DNA of 64,000 nt, taken from assembly GCA_905183005.1 (NCBI GenBank), contig CAJJDO010000013.1, forward strand, positions 609,728 through 673,727. The letters are read 5' to 3'. Below, in pieces: positions 37,317 through 49,379 of this stretch; position 1 is the first letter of the stretch, and each line of letters begins with the position of its first letter. A program made the translations under genes and the position numbers. The notes beneath the pieces were generated by a model. The model was not told the DNA's origin. It did no database searches and saw only the letters and a list, made by a program, of their open reading frames with translations. This DNA is from Paramecium pentaurelia (lineage: Eukaryota; Ciliophora; Oligohymenophorea; Peniculida; Parameciidae).

Positions 37317-37742
37317 ATGAATGAAAATGAAATAAAAGTTACTTAGAACTAAATGAATATAGAACTTAATCTAATAAAAAATGAATAAAAAGAAGAATAA
37401 TCAATTCTGGAATAACATACTAGTGAAGCAGATTTAGAAACTGAGAATTAATGTGAAATTAACCATTAAGATCTTTCATAAATATCTTCTATAAAAGAAG
37501 ATCAAAGTATAATATTATAATAAATAGAATTATAAATCTAATTGAAATTTAATGGAATAATTCAACTTTTTTGTTGCACTTTTGAAACTTTTGATACTAT
37601 ATCTTCAATTCTTTCATGTACATTTACAGAAAAGCAGATTATTTAAATAAAAATTCACATACTCCTCAATATCTATGATGAAAGTTAAGATTGCAATAAT
37701 AGGTTATGGTGCCTCAAAAAATTATTAGCTTTTTAATTTTGA
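37317..37742 (+). CDS. hypothetical Gln/Glu-rich protein
   Basis: 141 codons in one exon with typical Paramecium codon use, many TAA/TAG. The N-terminal 85 residues are acidic and Gln-rich, and the C-terminal 55 are more ordered (GIIQLFCCTFETFD, IKIHILLNIYDES). No family was recognised. Just upstream, at 37260-37290, lie three near-copies of TTTCGAAA-type sequence. Confidence 0.45.
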
Positions 37743-37896
37743 ATATAGATTTTATTTAAAATTCTAATTAATTTTATAATCTCATCATAATCATTTGAAT
37801 AGTTTTAATATTTTATCAAAGAAAATAATCAAAAATTATATTATGATAAATCTAAAATTTTATATATTTCCAATTTCATTATTGAATTATTCATAA

Positions 37897-38584
37897 TCAT
37901 GGAGTGTTGAATGATCCAATTAAGGAAACAATATCAACAGGTTATCCTTTGAGTTCCTTAATTTCCTTAAATTTCTCAAAGTTTTTGAAAATTTTAGAGA
38001 AACTCTTTTATGTACCAATATGGGCAGCCTCAGTGATCATTTATTTGAAACCTTGCTTTCTACATTCTTCAGCTGACAAATAGGCACAGGAAAGAGCTAA
38101 TTGTTATTAAAAGTGATCAGCTCTTGTAGCAAGATGACTTAAATAAGCTATTTCTTTTTTTCCTAAATTTTTTGTATCAGCATATTTGTCAAGCAGAATT
38201 TCTACTAATTCTTAAATTTCTAACATAACTTTAGATGGCTCTGATCCTTCAATATGTAAGTCATTGTTTGAAGACAAGTCATAAGTCAAACAGGCAGATA
38301 CTAATTCATCTCCAAAAAATACTCCGAAAGATAAATTCTCTTAAACCATCAAATCACTAATGGAAACTTAAGAAAAATAATTACTATAATTTAAGATTGA
38401 ATTCTGTGTCCAGATCTTCTTCAGTTACTTATAATATTTTCATTCCTTGATTTTCATGGGCAAATGATTTAGTCATAAGTAATTAGATTTTCTTAGCATC
38501 TTTTTATTCAAGTTTTCTAAATGAGTATACTTTCTCTTTCTCCTTAATTAGTTCAGATAAATCATTGATATTAGAAACCTCCAT
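37897..38584 (-). CDS. GNAT-like acyltransferase domain protein
   Basis: 219 residues with one intron at 38357-38384 (28 nt). The start SFRKLEQKDAKKIQLLMTKSF is a typical GNAT beta1-alpha1 opening, followed by GVFFGDELVSACLTYD (beta strands) and later IAYLSHLATR and SAEECRKQGFKQMITEAAH (the alpha-helix that follows the acetyl-CoA site). The classical R/QxxGxG/A signature is only partly kept (RKQGFKQ). The acceptor is unknown; it could be a divergent N-acetyltransferase or an inactive homologue. Confidence 0.6.
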
Positions 38585-39485
38585 ACAGATAGTTGCTTTA
38601 ATATTTAATTAATACTAGAGAAAGAGATTCTGGATTTATTCAAAAAATCCAAACTAATAAATATATTATCATTCCATATTGTTAATTTTAAAATATGTTG
38701 AAAATTGGGAATAATTATAAAACCAATAAAAAGTTATTAATAAAAATTTAGATGTGTGAAAATTTGTAACAAGTAATCTGGTGAGTTATTAAATAGTTTT
38801 CTAATTTTATGTTGAACCAAAAATTCAAGAATATCATTTTTTAATTATTCAATATATTTATTAATTACTTATAAAATTATTCTACTATAATCCTTTTTAA
38901 TTATGCTATTATAGTATTTTTAGATATTATTAATTTTATTTTTCAAATATTTCATTCACCAAAACTTATTATATTTTTTGGAAATCCAATTATCATTTGA
39001 ATATTTGATTATGTATATGTAATTTAAGGAGATTTAAAATCTTTATCTCTATTTCTAAATATATATAATTTCATATTTAATAAATAAATAGTTTATTCTG
39101 TTTATATTCAAATCTACTTAATTAATTTCTTTTATTTCTCTATTATTGATTAAAGATAGTTTAATAATTTAGATATTCCCTGTAAGTTCCATCAATGCTA
39201 AAATTACTTTAAAATACCTCTGTAATATGTGTTATATTGGAAATAAAATGATAATTAAAATTAAAGGTGAAGATTTGGCATACAAAATATAATTATTTTT
39301 CATTAATAATAATACCATAAACTATTTTACTTAAAAGTTTTCTATATTTAATTTTCTTTTTGTTTTCTTTTGTTTCTTATGTTAAATTTAAATTTAATTT
39401 TCTTATACAAATTATTTCTTTATATAAATCTAATTCTTATTTAAAGATTAATTATTAACAAAATATTAATTAAACTAAAAATATA
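38585..39485. other. intergenic, nothing seen
   Basis: 900 bp of very AT-rich DNA between divergent genes. There is no coherent frame and no structured element. Confidence 0.45.
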
Positions 39486-39908
39486 ATGAAAAAGATTATC
39501 ATTTTATTATCCCTTTGTATTGTTTTGACATCAGCTTCCCCATCACTTTACAATTTTATCAACAAATTATTAGGAATTGAAGTTGGAGGTACAACAGAAA
39601 CAGTCTTAGCCTCTTGTTTTACTGATAAAATTGGATATCGTGATAATGATCTTTATGCTGGAATATATTATGCAGAGTTATCAAAAGACTACAAAGTTAA
39701 GGATTTCAGTGCTCTTGGAAAATTACCCTATAAGTACAAGCTTAAGATTACCTATAATGGAAAATCTATAATTGCAGAAAAAGGAGATGTTGGTGCTGGA
39801 GGTCCTTCCCATCCTAAAATTGATATCCATATTAAGGCTCTTCAGGCTTTAGGAGTTAGCAACTGCAATAATTTTCTCACTAATGTTCAAATTGAATACC
39901 TTGGTTGA
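39486..39908 (+). CDS. small secreted protein, double-psi beta-barrel-like (tentative)
   Basis: 140 residues in one exon. MKKIIILLSLCIVLTSASPS is a clear signal peptide. The mature chain has two or three Cys and a C-terminal block GDVGAGGPSHPKIDIHIKAL followed by LGVSN. This resembles the GPG...DL/DI...A...LG end of RlpA/barwin-type double-psi beta-barrels. Such folds bind or cleave polysaccharides, so an extracellular or food-vacuole role is possible. No TAA or TAG codon is used at all, unlike every well supported neighbour. The gene stands alone, with about 900 bp upstream and 350 bp downstream empty. Transfer from bacteria is one explanation; low Gln content is another. Confidence 0.7.
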   Translation: MKKIIILLSLCIVLTSASPSLYNFINKLLGIEVGGTTETVLASCFTDKIGYRDNDLYAGIYYAELSKDYKVKDFSALGKLPYKYKLKITYNGKSIIAEKGDVGAGGPSHPKIDIHIKALQALGVSNCNNFLTNVQIEYLG

Positions 39909-40255
39909 GATGACATCATATATAAATATATATCACATTTAATAAAAATTTTTACATATCTAATATAGTTTAATTATTAACATAAGATTTTGTATATTAG
40001 ATTGTTGAGAATAAATTGTTTCAGAGAATTAATAATTATAATCTAATTTTAATATTAATCTTATTGGTTAAGAATATTAAAGGTTTTTTAAAACAGGATT
40101 ATAATTGTTAATAATTTAATTATTATATATTATTAATGTATACCATTAGCAAGACTCAATCTATACTAAATTGAGATATAGTTATATGATAACTTTAATA
40201 TTTATATTTGAAAAGTCTATAGCTAATTTCTATTTTAAAAAAACAAAAAATCTAA
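39909..40255. other. intergenic between convergent genes
   Basis: About 350 AT-rich bases between two stop codons. No feature was seen. Confidence 0.4.
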
Positions 40256-41455
40256 TCATATAACATTTGAAAATAATAGTTCTTTAATATCATACAAGGA
40301 ATCAAAGTGTTAATTCTGTTGTTCTAAACTTTTTTTCATCATTAATAAAGTTTCATTGATCAATTTTTTTTCCTTTGACTCTGCTAATTTTAATTCTTCT
40401 TATGTTTGTTGAGTATCTTAATGATTATTTTAAGTTGTTTATTCATCATTCAGCTTAATCTAATCATTAAAATTTGTTAAAATCTAAGTTTATTAAACTG
40501 GTAGTTCAAATTTAGTCTAATTTTCAATCTTACTATTAATACCACTATTTAATTCTAAATGTCTTTAATCATTTAAAATACTATCTATAGTAAATTTATC
40601 ATTTTGTTAATGTTAATCATCAGGAATATCTAAAGTTTATTGTTTAGTTTATAATATTAATTATCCTTAATTTTCTGATGATTAAATAGAATCTAAGACC
40701 TTTTTAGGTAATTCTACTTTAACTCCTTTTTTTTCTAATTACCCACTCAATTTGGCTAAAATGAAATTAAATCTATTTTCAATTGATTCCTCTTATATAC
40801 TTAAATCAGAAGCAATATCATTAAATTTAGCAGAATTCAAGTAATTAGATATAATTCGAGTATCTCTTTCAATATCCCAGAAAATAGTAGGTGTTTATTA
40901 TTAAATATATGCTATTTCAGACCATCTTTTTTAAAGTGATGATCTGTCTCTATGTGGAAATCTTTACTAAATCTTAACCCAATTTCCTTTATGTTTGCGA
41001 TATGCAAAAATTAAGAGTGAATCTTCTTTTGGTGTCCAAGTTAGATCAACTTCTTCTTCTTCATCTTCAAATTCTTCTGGCTCTCTAATTATTGTGTACC
41101 TTCTAGAACATTCAATATGATCTTTAGTTTTTATCTTATCTGAAATGAGTTTCCAATCTTCTGTTTTAAAGCGTTCAACCAATTATAACAAAAGTACATC
41201 TTCACCAATAGTCCAATAAGAATTAATCTTCTTTTTTTCGATTCTGTGATCAAAGTCTTTTCCATTCATTAATGGATATTTAGGATTAAACTTATCCTAT
41301 ATATTTTGATATTATTTTCCATATTTATCATCCAGCATAGAACCATTTTATTTATAAGGATTAAAGTTATCTATTCCTTCTTTTCTTTATTTATTATTAA
41401 ATGATTAAATGTAATTATTGACTTCATAATCATCTGATTCTGAATCACTCATCAT
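40256..41455 (-). CDS. Myb/SANT-repeat DNA-binding protein
   Basis: A single exon of 399 residues. Three SANT-like repeats are visible: SYWTIGEDVLLLQLVERF ... WKLISDKI; DLTWTPKEDSLLIFAYRKHK with WVKIQQRF; and a weaker FWDIERDTRIISNYLNS. The spaced Trp residues and the helix-turn-helix spacing are those of Myb domains. The second half is Gln/Asn-rich with a C-terminal coiled coil (LINETLLMMKKSLEQQ). It is likely a chromatin or transcription protein. It is divergent from a second Myb gene at 44377 across a long non-coding stretch. Confidence 0.8.
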
Positions 41456-44376
41456 TTCTATTTTATTATTTATGGTTCGATTAATCAAAAATCTTAGTAA
41501 TAATAGACAAATAATATCTTGATTTCTTGATATAAAATTTAATAAACATTTACAAATCATATATCATTATTAATTCAATACTATGATATTCTGTTAAATA
41601 ATTCATACCAAAAAATATAATTATTAAAATTTTAAAAGGAATATTTTTCCTCAATTTTCTTGACAAGATAATATTCAAATATATTTCTTCTTTCTTTCCC
41701 TTTTAAATAGTATAATCATAATGGTAAATAAAATTATATAATGAAAAGTGGTTAACAACCTTGTCAAATATCTATGTAAATATAATTCAAAAATTTACCA
41801 CTTCAATTGACCATACTCTACTAAAAGAAAATAAAAATAAATCTACATACTTTAAAACCTTACATTAGTATTATGCTAACAGTCAATATTAATGGTTTAT
41901 TTCTGACTATTAATAATTTCTACTTCTAAAATGAAAATGCAGAAATAATTAAACCCAAATTACAAGCCTTTTTTAATTTTTAATTTTGTTTTAACAAAAC
42001 TCCACAATAACTATTGGCAAAACATAAAATATCAATCCCAAAACAATTAACTAACTTTCTTGTTGCTTACTATTCTTAAAACTAATATTAATTTTCAATT
42101 ACATCATTTCATCTTCAAATTAAGCTTTATCAATATTCTCCAATTTAATGCTTACATGAAATGTAACTCAAAAATCTTATTATAAAGCACAATAATGAGT
42201 GCAATAGTTTGGATCCTTATTATTAGAAATTGAAGATATAAATTATATCAATAATAAAAGCGTAGCTAGAAAATTAAATATTTTTTGAATAAGAAATATA
42301 TTAAGACAAATATTATAAATTATAAGTATATTTTACTTTATTTATCTCAAGTTTTTTCACCAAATTAGTTTTGTCTTTTGAAATTTATATTCTATCATAA
42401 AACCGCATTATTGGCAATTTTATTATAATTGTATATTATAAACATATAATATGAATATAAATAACGTTATTATTATAAAATTATATAAATAAAATAATTT
42501 TTAAAACTGATTCCTCTTAATTCTCCTTTTATAAAAAAGTAAAAGAAAGAATTGATTAACTATTTGTCATGTAACTGAATTTTTGAAATAAAGTTAACCT
42601 TGTTTATAAGACAGTTTCAAAATGTTATTATATTATCCAAAATTTTTTAATTTAAGTTTCATCATCATTATTATGGTTTTGAGATTAAATTCTTACAATG
42701 CTACACCCAATTAATGATCAAGTATTCTATATGTTAAAGATAAATAACAATTATAAATAAGTTAGATAGTCATATAGTCATAAAAATTTGAAATATTGAT
42801 TAAATTTAAGATACAGAGAANTTTCCCTTTTAAATAGTATAATCATAATGGTAAATAAAATTATATAATGAAAAGTGGTTAACAACCTTGTCAAATATCT
42901 ATGTAAATATAATTCAAAAATTTACCACTTCAATTGACCATACTCTACTAAAAGAAAATAAAAATAAATCTACATACTTTAAAACCTTACATTAGTATTA
43001 TGCTAACAGTCAATATTAATGGTTTATTTCTGACTATTAATAATTTCTACTTCTAAAATGAAAATGCAGAAATAATTAAACCCAAATTACAAGCCTTTTT
43101 TAATTTTTAATTTTGTTTTAACAAAACTCCACAATAACTATTGGCAAAACATAAAATATCAATCCCAAAACAATTAACTAACTTTCTTGTTGCTTACTAT
43201 TCTTAAAACTAATATTAATTTTCAATTACATCATTTCATCTTCAAATTAAGCTTTATCAATATTCTCCAATTTAATGCTTACATGAAATGTAACTCAAAA
43301 ATCTTATTATAAAGCACAATAATGAGTGCAATAGTTTGGATCCTTATTATTAGAAATTGAAGATATAAATTATATCAATAATAAAAGCGTAGCTAGAAAA
43401 TTAAATATTTTTTGAATAAGAAATATATTAAGACAAATATTATAAATTATAAGTATATTTTACTTTATTTATCTCAAGTTTTTTCACCAAATTAGTTTTG
43501 TCTTTTGAAATTTATATTCTATCATAAAACCGCATTATTGGCAATTTTATTATAATTGTATATTATAAACATATAATATGAATATAAATAACGTTATTAT
43601 TATAAAATTATATAAATAAAATAATTTTTAAAACTGATTCCTCTTAATTCTCCTTTTATAAAAAAGTAAAAGAAAGAATTGATTAACTATTTGTCATGTA
43701 ACTGAATTTTTGAAATAAAGTTAACCTTGTTTATAAGACAGTTTCAAAATGTTATTATATTATCCAAAATTTTTTAATTTAAGTTTCATCATCATTATTA
43801 TGGTTTTGAGATTAAATTCTTACAATGCTACACCCAATTAATGATCAAGTATTCTATATGTTAAAGATAAATAACAATTATAAATAAGTTAGATAGTCAT
43901 ATAGTCATAAAAATTTGAAATATTGATTAAATTTAAGATACAGAGAATGTAAAAGAATAGTGAAGTGTATAGCAGTAAATAATTTAATGAAAATAATATA
44001 TGAATCTAATATATGAATCTAATAATTCTTATTTTAAATAAGAATAATTTTACTCTGAATTATCACAATAAATTAGGAAGGTGAGTAAATTAGAATTAAG
44101 TCTAAATACGATTATATGTGTAGATTACAATTCAGGTTGATCTTAAATTGAATTATTTATAAAAGAGTTTGGTCTAAACTTGACATTACTCTTTCAACTT
44201 AACTTTTACTAAGCAATTTAAAACTTTGAGAAGAATAGATATTCAAGGTAAAATATCATATTGTTATTTAGAGAGTAATCTTAGAAGTTGTATTACTAAT
44301 TTTTATATTTAGTTTTGTATTTTTGTAAATAGAAGGCTCTGTTGATTGTTTTTTGAATTAATATTAAATAAATAAA
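41456..44376. other. long non-coding stretch between two divergent Myb genes
   Basis: 2.9 kb as assembled, about 1.8 kb once the duplicated block is counted once. I found no frame of gene quality on either strand. It must contain the two Myb promoters. No RNA gene was recognised. Confidence 0.5.
41695..43947. repeat. assembly-type direct duplication around a single n
   Basis: 41695-42820 and 42822-43947 are the same 1126 bases (offset 1127), separated only by the n at 42821. As with the other two, this is best read as overlapping contig ends that were not merged. No gene is affected. Confidence 0.9.
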
Positions 44377-45675
44377 ATGGATCAAATCCAATCTTTTGAA
44401 CCGTGTAACTAACCTTCTGACATACAAATACATTCAAATATTTGTGATAGCAATGACCAATAAAAAAATGGTAATCAAACCAGACGAGCCTGGTCTCTTA
44501 AAGAAGACAACCAACTCAAATAAGCCATTAAAATATATAGCACTAATTGGCTATAGGTTGCTTAAGCATTACAAAATCGAAATCCTTCTTAATGTGCTTA
44601 GAGATGGAAAAGAATAAAACCTTATAATGTACAAGTTTATGAAAATTTTCAGTATAATATACGGAAACCATGGACAAGTAAAGAAGACTAGCTACTTTTA
44701 AGATTAGTACAAGTACATAATAAAAATTGGGTTTAAATTGCCAAATGTATTCCTAATCGTACTAGTAAACAGGTAAGAGAAAGATTTGTAAATAAATTAA
44801 ATCCAGAAATTAATTAAGAACCTTTCACTAAAGAGGAAGATATGATTATAGTTGAAGGATATAAGAGCTTTGGATCTAAATGGTGCAAGATATCTAAATT
44901 ATTATAAGGAAGACCTGTATGAATTAATTAGTTATCAATTAGGAAAACATAATAAAAAATAGATATTATTCATATATTCGAAAGCGTTATTTTAATATTG
45001 AGAATCCATATTATGTGGTTCCATAACCAAATAATGAGATATAATAGTCTATCCAAAAGGAAAATATAAATTATTAATAAAACAAATCATTTAAAAGAAC
45101 AATTGATAAACTTAAAATTCGAAAAAGATATTTTGTATTTACTTAATTTATCAAAAGAAATTGTCTAATAATGGATAGAGTGAAAATAAAGAGAAAAATG
45201 AAAATAATAGTATAGACAAATAATTGAATTAAGAAAATGTTAAGTTATAAAAAGCCTTAATTTAAGAAAATAATCAAATAAATAATCATCTTAATTTTAG
45301 TAATTTTATTTCAATAGTATAGGTTAATTCTAAGAGTAGGACAAAAAAATATTATAAAAAAATAAATAAGTTATAAAAGATGAACTTTCGATTTAATAAA
45401 ATTAGATTAAGCAAGAAGCAGAATAAGATTAAGTTGGAAAATTGGAACAATTATAAGAAAGTCTTATATTATCTCAAAGTTGTTATGCTCCTATTCCATT
45501 AATTTATAATACTGCTTAGACATATAAGATGATGTATTATTTCCCACAACAATTATCCATGCAATTTATTCCTCAATATTTCATGAATGGCCCATATCTA
45601 TAATATGGAGTATAAAGTTAGGAAACATTGCTTTCAAGATCATAAGAGATACAATAAAAAAGTCAACAATTATGA
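44377..45675 (+). CDS. three-repeat Myb (R1R2R3-type) transcription factor
   Basis: 408 residues; introns 44917-44942 (26 nt), 45135-45157 (23) and 45300-45322 (23). Three consecutive Myb repeats lie in the first 200 residues: RRAWSLKEDNQLKQAIKIY ... CAQRWKRI; KPWTSKEDQLLLRLVQVHNK ... VRERFVNKL; EPFTKEEDMIIVEGYKSFG ... IIKNRYYSYIRKR. Tryptophans are spaced as in c-Myb; the first Trp of R3 is replaced by Phe, as is common. The first intron lies inside R3. The rest is Gln/Asn/Lys-rich with a hydrophobic patch (YFPQQLSMQFIPQYF) that could be an activation region. It is probably a cell-cycle or developmental regulator. Confidence 0.85.
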
Positions 45676-45719
45676 TAAAATTTAACTTTTTTAAATGAAT
45701 AGTAGAAATATTTATAAAT

Positions 45720-46708
45720 TCAATAATTCTTTGTTCCCATTTTAATCATTCTTTATAATGACTATTATAAGTTTATGATTTCCTAAAAGTAACCAGATGA
45801 AACTTTCTTTATTTCTTATGTTGATAATGAAGAAAAATGTGAAGTCATTCTCACAATATCTGTTAATGGAATTTTTTCTACATTTTTATTTGTAAACTAA
45901 GGAGATACATTTCTTGATTTATTTTATCTTGGAGTTAAATTGAAGATATCTTAGAATTGATTTTAATCTCTGTAACTGCTTTTATTTCTTACAGATAGTG
46001 TTGGAGTATAATTTTAATCTAGGAGTCCTTTTTTTGCTTCATTAATATATTTATAAAATCCTGGTTATTCTCCAAGAACTTTATTGGATATGGCTTAATT
46101 TTACAATTTCAATTGAACATCTAATTTAGTATCCCAACTCTTAAATCTCTCTAACTTTTATTATGACTTTAATGGAGATTCCTTGTATCCAGATCCTAAA
46201 GTATTCACTCTAGAAGTTTAAGTAAAAGGATTATCAAAAAATGAATCAACTTTAAACTATTTATGTGGAACTTTATCAGCTTAATATAGTTTGCTTAAAG
46301 CAACTGCTTTAGATTAGACTTCATTTCTTTTTGAACTACTATGAAATATAAAATTATTTTACAATATTTCATCAAAATTCAAACCACCAGAAATTTTATT
46401 AGTTGGTGTCCTTCTTTAACTTAATGATTCACTAAAATATTAAGAATTATTACAGAGTTGGTCTATCACGTTTTCCCCAATTTCCTAAATAAAGATTTGG
46501 TTTTTGTTGATGTTCAATGAATGGTTCACGATGTAAAATATTATCTCTAACTTCTTTTCTGAACTCTGCCAATTGACGTTTATTCATTTATGTAGTAGCT
46601 TAAAATGTACTAAAACCAATATTATCATTTGATTTTTGGTATCTTGATTAATTAACCTGAAATAAAACATAATAAGGATACTGGAGAATATCTTGATTGA
46701 TTAAGCAT
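45720..46708 (-). CDS. unknown protein with ordered Ser/Lys-rich motifs
   Basis: 313 residues; introns 46657-46681 (25 nt) and 46432-46453 (22 nt). Features: MLNQSRYSPVNQSRYQKSND at the start (a duplicated QSRY), then MNKRQLAEFRKEVRDNILHR and a Pro/Trp segment (NLYLGNWGKRD), and a long hydrophilic Lys/Gln/Ser region. No known domain was found. The stop is 44 bp from the convergent Myb stop. The opposite strand also reads openly for about 90 codons, but codon pattern and splice signals favour this strand. Confidence 0.65.
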
Positions 46709-46774
46709 ATCGTTTCTTTATATTTAACAATTAAATTAATATTAAAAATTATTGTTAAAAATATATTTATTTTT

Positions 46775-48628
46775 TCAATATAATTATGAAAATTCAAAAA
46801 CATGAATGATCATCAACCCATCTACTGTCTATATTCTTGCTATCTTTGCATTTGATAATTCTACATGACTTTTCAATTTTAATATGATATCTTGAATACT
46901 CATATTCGATAATTGAACATCATCTTTTTATATTTTACTATCTTCACCTAAAACTTTTTATGTCCAATTTATTAATAATTCAATTGTCCAATCATCATAT
47001 TAATAAAATAATCTACGGAACATTTATACTAATAAAATTATAGTTGATAATTCAATAGAATCTTTCTCATTAAGAATAGATTTGCAAATAGTAAGCCATG
47101 CTGCATATGATATTTCATCATCTAAATATTTATAACAACATTCAATTATTAAATTTCCAATCATATACTCTTAATTTTTGAATGTAATTTTAGTTTACAT
47201 TTATGTAATCTTTTAAATTCTTAGATAAATTTCATATAGAAATCTCATTGAAAATTCAAAAACAGGTCTTACATAAAGAGTATATTCTTCAGTTTTGTAA
47301 TTTGGATAAAACTTCAATTTTGTTTTAGTTTCTGTTCCTGGATCATCTGGTGTTGGAAATGGCTTATATTATTCAGGCTAATCCAATAAAATTTACTTTT
47401 CTTAAGAAATTAAAATGGAAATTATTTCTTCATTTAATAGGTCACTATTGAAAAGAAGATCTGTTTCAGGAATATCTATATTGAAAAGTGAATTCATAAG
47501 ATCAATAAATATTTTTGCAATTAGTTTATTTTTTGATACTTCTTCCAATTATTTTAAAGATTTCAAAATAAGATGAGAAGTTATCTTTAATGCATTTGCA
47601 TCCTAAAAACTATAAAAATAGAGAGGAGCTTAAAGTAATGAGATTTTCTATTTAAAAATATGAAAGGTTTCTTGATATTTAATAAGCCATTAAGGCTATT
47701 AATCATATGGATATATTTAGAAAAGTTAATTCTCATTTTATAACATTTGATCATACTTTATATTACTTTAACTTTAAATATATCTAGGAGTATAATATGT
47801 AGTATATTCCTTCAATTTTAAAATATATTACTAATCTATTGACAAATAAAAACATCTTTTTTCTTCTTCTAATTAAGTTTCAAGCTATCTTTTCTTTTAT
47901 CTTAATAAATCTAATTATTTATGAATAGATTATTCAAAATCCAAATTTTAATCTCTTGTCAATTTTCTATAAGCAAGATATGAATCAAATTTTTATGTTT
48001 TGTATAATTTTAAGATTCTTTATAATTACTAAATTTCACTATCTATAAAGTATCTCTTATCTTCAAAATCAAATAAATCACCATGAAATTCAGTTTTACA
48101 TTTACTTTGATCATCTCCCCCTCTTCGTTATTTATCACAAGGAATAGATTTATAGAATCTATTTAAAACATCTTAAAATTCATTTTAAAATTTCTATTCT
48201 TCATTAAAATAAACATAAGATGTTTCACCTAATCTAGGTAATGTAGCAATGTCAACTTATGTATGGACTCCTCTCATTGTAGAGAATTGCTCTAAATTCT
48301 TTTTCATAAGTTGTATAAAATTTTAAGATGGTGATTCTTAATATTATTTTTATTATTCTTTTGAATCTGAACAATCTTCCCATTATTCCAAAGAATCTAT
48401 AAAGTCACAAGCATCATTTTCTTAAGAAACTTCTTCAGATGCAGATGATGATTATTATGGATAATATTCTTCTGAATCTTCATCATTTTCATCATCAATT
48501 TATCCTTAGGCAAAATATTAATTGTTTTTCCAAAATTAATCAGATTCTTCTTAATTTGTATGTTATCTTGGTCGCCTTTGTCTTTTTAATGGTTATTCAA
48601 TTTCTTGATTCTTTTCCTTATCACTCAT
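46775..48628 (-). CDS. large unknown protein with acidic N-terminus
   Basis: 617 codons in one exon. The first 110 residues are acidic, Ser/Gln-rich and disordered. A folded middle part with coiled-coil segments follows (LLRQKKRQLETQLEEEKRCF, residues around 250). The C-terminal 250 residues look all-alpha (ALKITSHLILKSLKQLEEV; MRFLYEIYLRIQKITQ; ELSTIILLVQMFRRLFYQYD), possibly a helical-repeat domain. No catalytic motif was seen. The family is not recognised. Confidence 0.7.
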
Positions 48629-49379
48629 TGAATATTTGTTAATTTTATTATTAAATCAATTAATTATTATTAATTAAATTAATCTATTATCTCGATAAAT
48701 TCAATATAAAATAATCTAAAATTCTAAAGTGCTTTTATATAATTCTTAATTGATTATTAATAGGCTTTTTACTTGTAAATATGATAATTTTACAATTCAT
48801 TAATATTTATTTAGAGTTATTTCAAAAAACAAAATTAATTGTTCTAATAATTCATTTTACATTTCATGATTCTATCCTTAATGTAAAATAAAGTAGCCCC
48901 CTATATAATTTGAAAAAATGATGACAAAATCATTAATAAAGATTGAATTCCCCATTTGTCTCATACTAATGATTCATAATAAAATTCATTCATCAATAAT
49001 TAAATATTTCCTATTCTATTTATTGATTTTGATTAGTCTTATTCAATTTATACTCTCTTAATTTGAATGACAAGGAATTAAATTTTCCATAAGAAGAATT
49101 AAAACTATGATATAAATTAAAAAATATAAACTATATATTAAAAAATATACTTATAGGTTGAGAGAATTTAGTATAAATACATTATTTTTATTTTTATTCT
49201 TAATAGCTTTTTCTACCTATAATTTTTATGATTATCCTAAAAATATTTAATATAATTTAGTAATATTAATTAAGTATTTGGTTACTAATAATACTTAATT
49301 GAAATATTATAATATTTATGTTCAATTAATATATATATATATTAAAGGTTAGTAAATACTTTAAATTAATATTCAATTT
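48629..49379. other. intergenic, nothing seen
   Basis: 750 AT-rich bases with short TA-repeats near 49330. No gene or RNA was recognised. Confidence 0.45.

Noticed and set aside
45676..45957. Plus-strand frame that continues in phase after the Myb stop TGA, suggesting read-through
   Set aside because: The minus strand carries a better gene here (45720-46708) with two good introns and normal codon use; the plus frame is its shadow.
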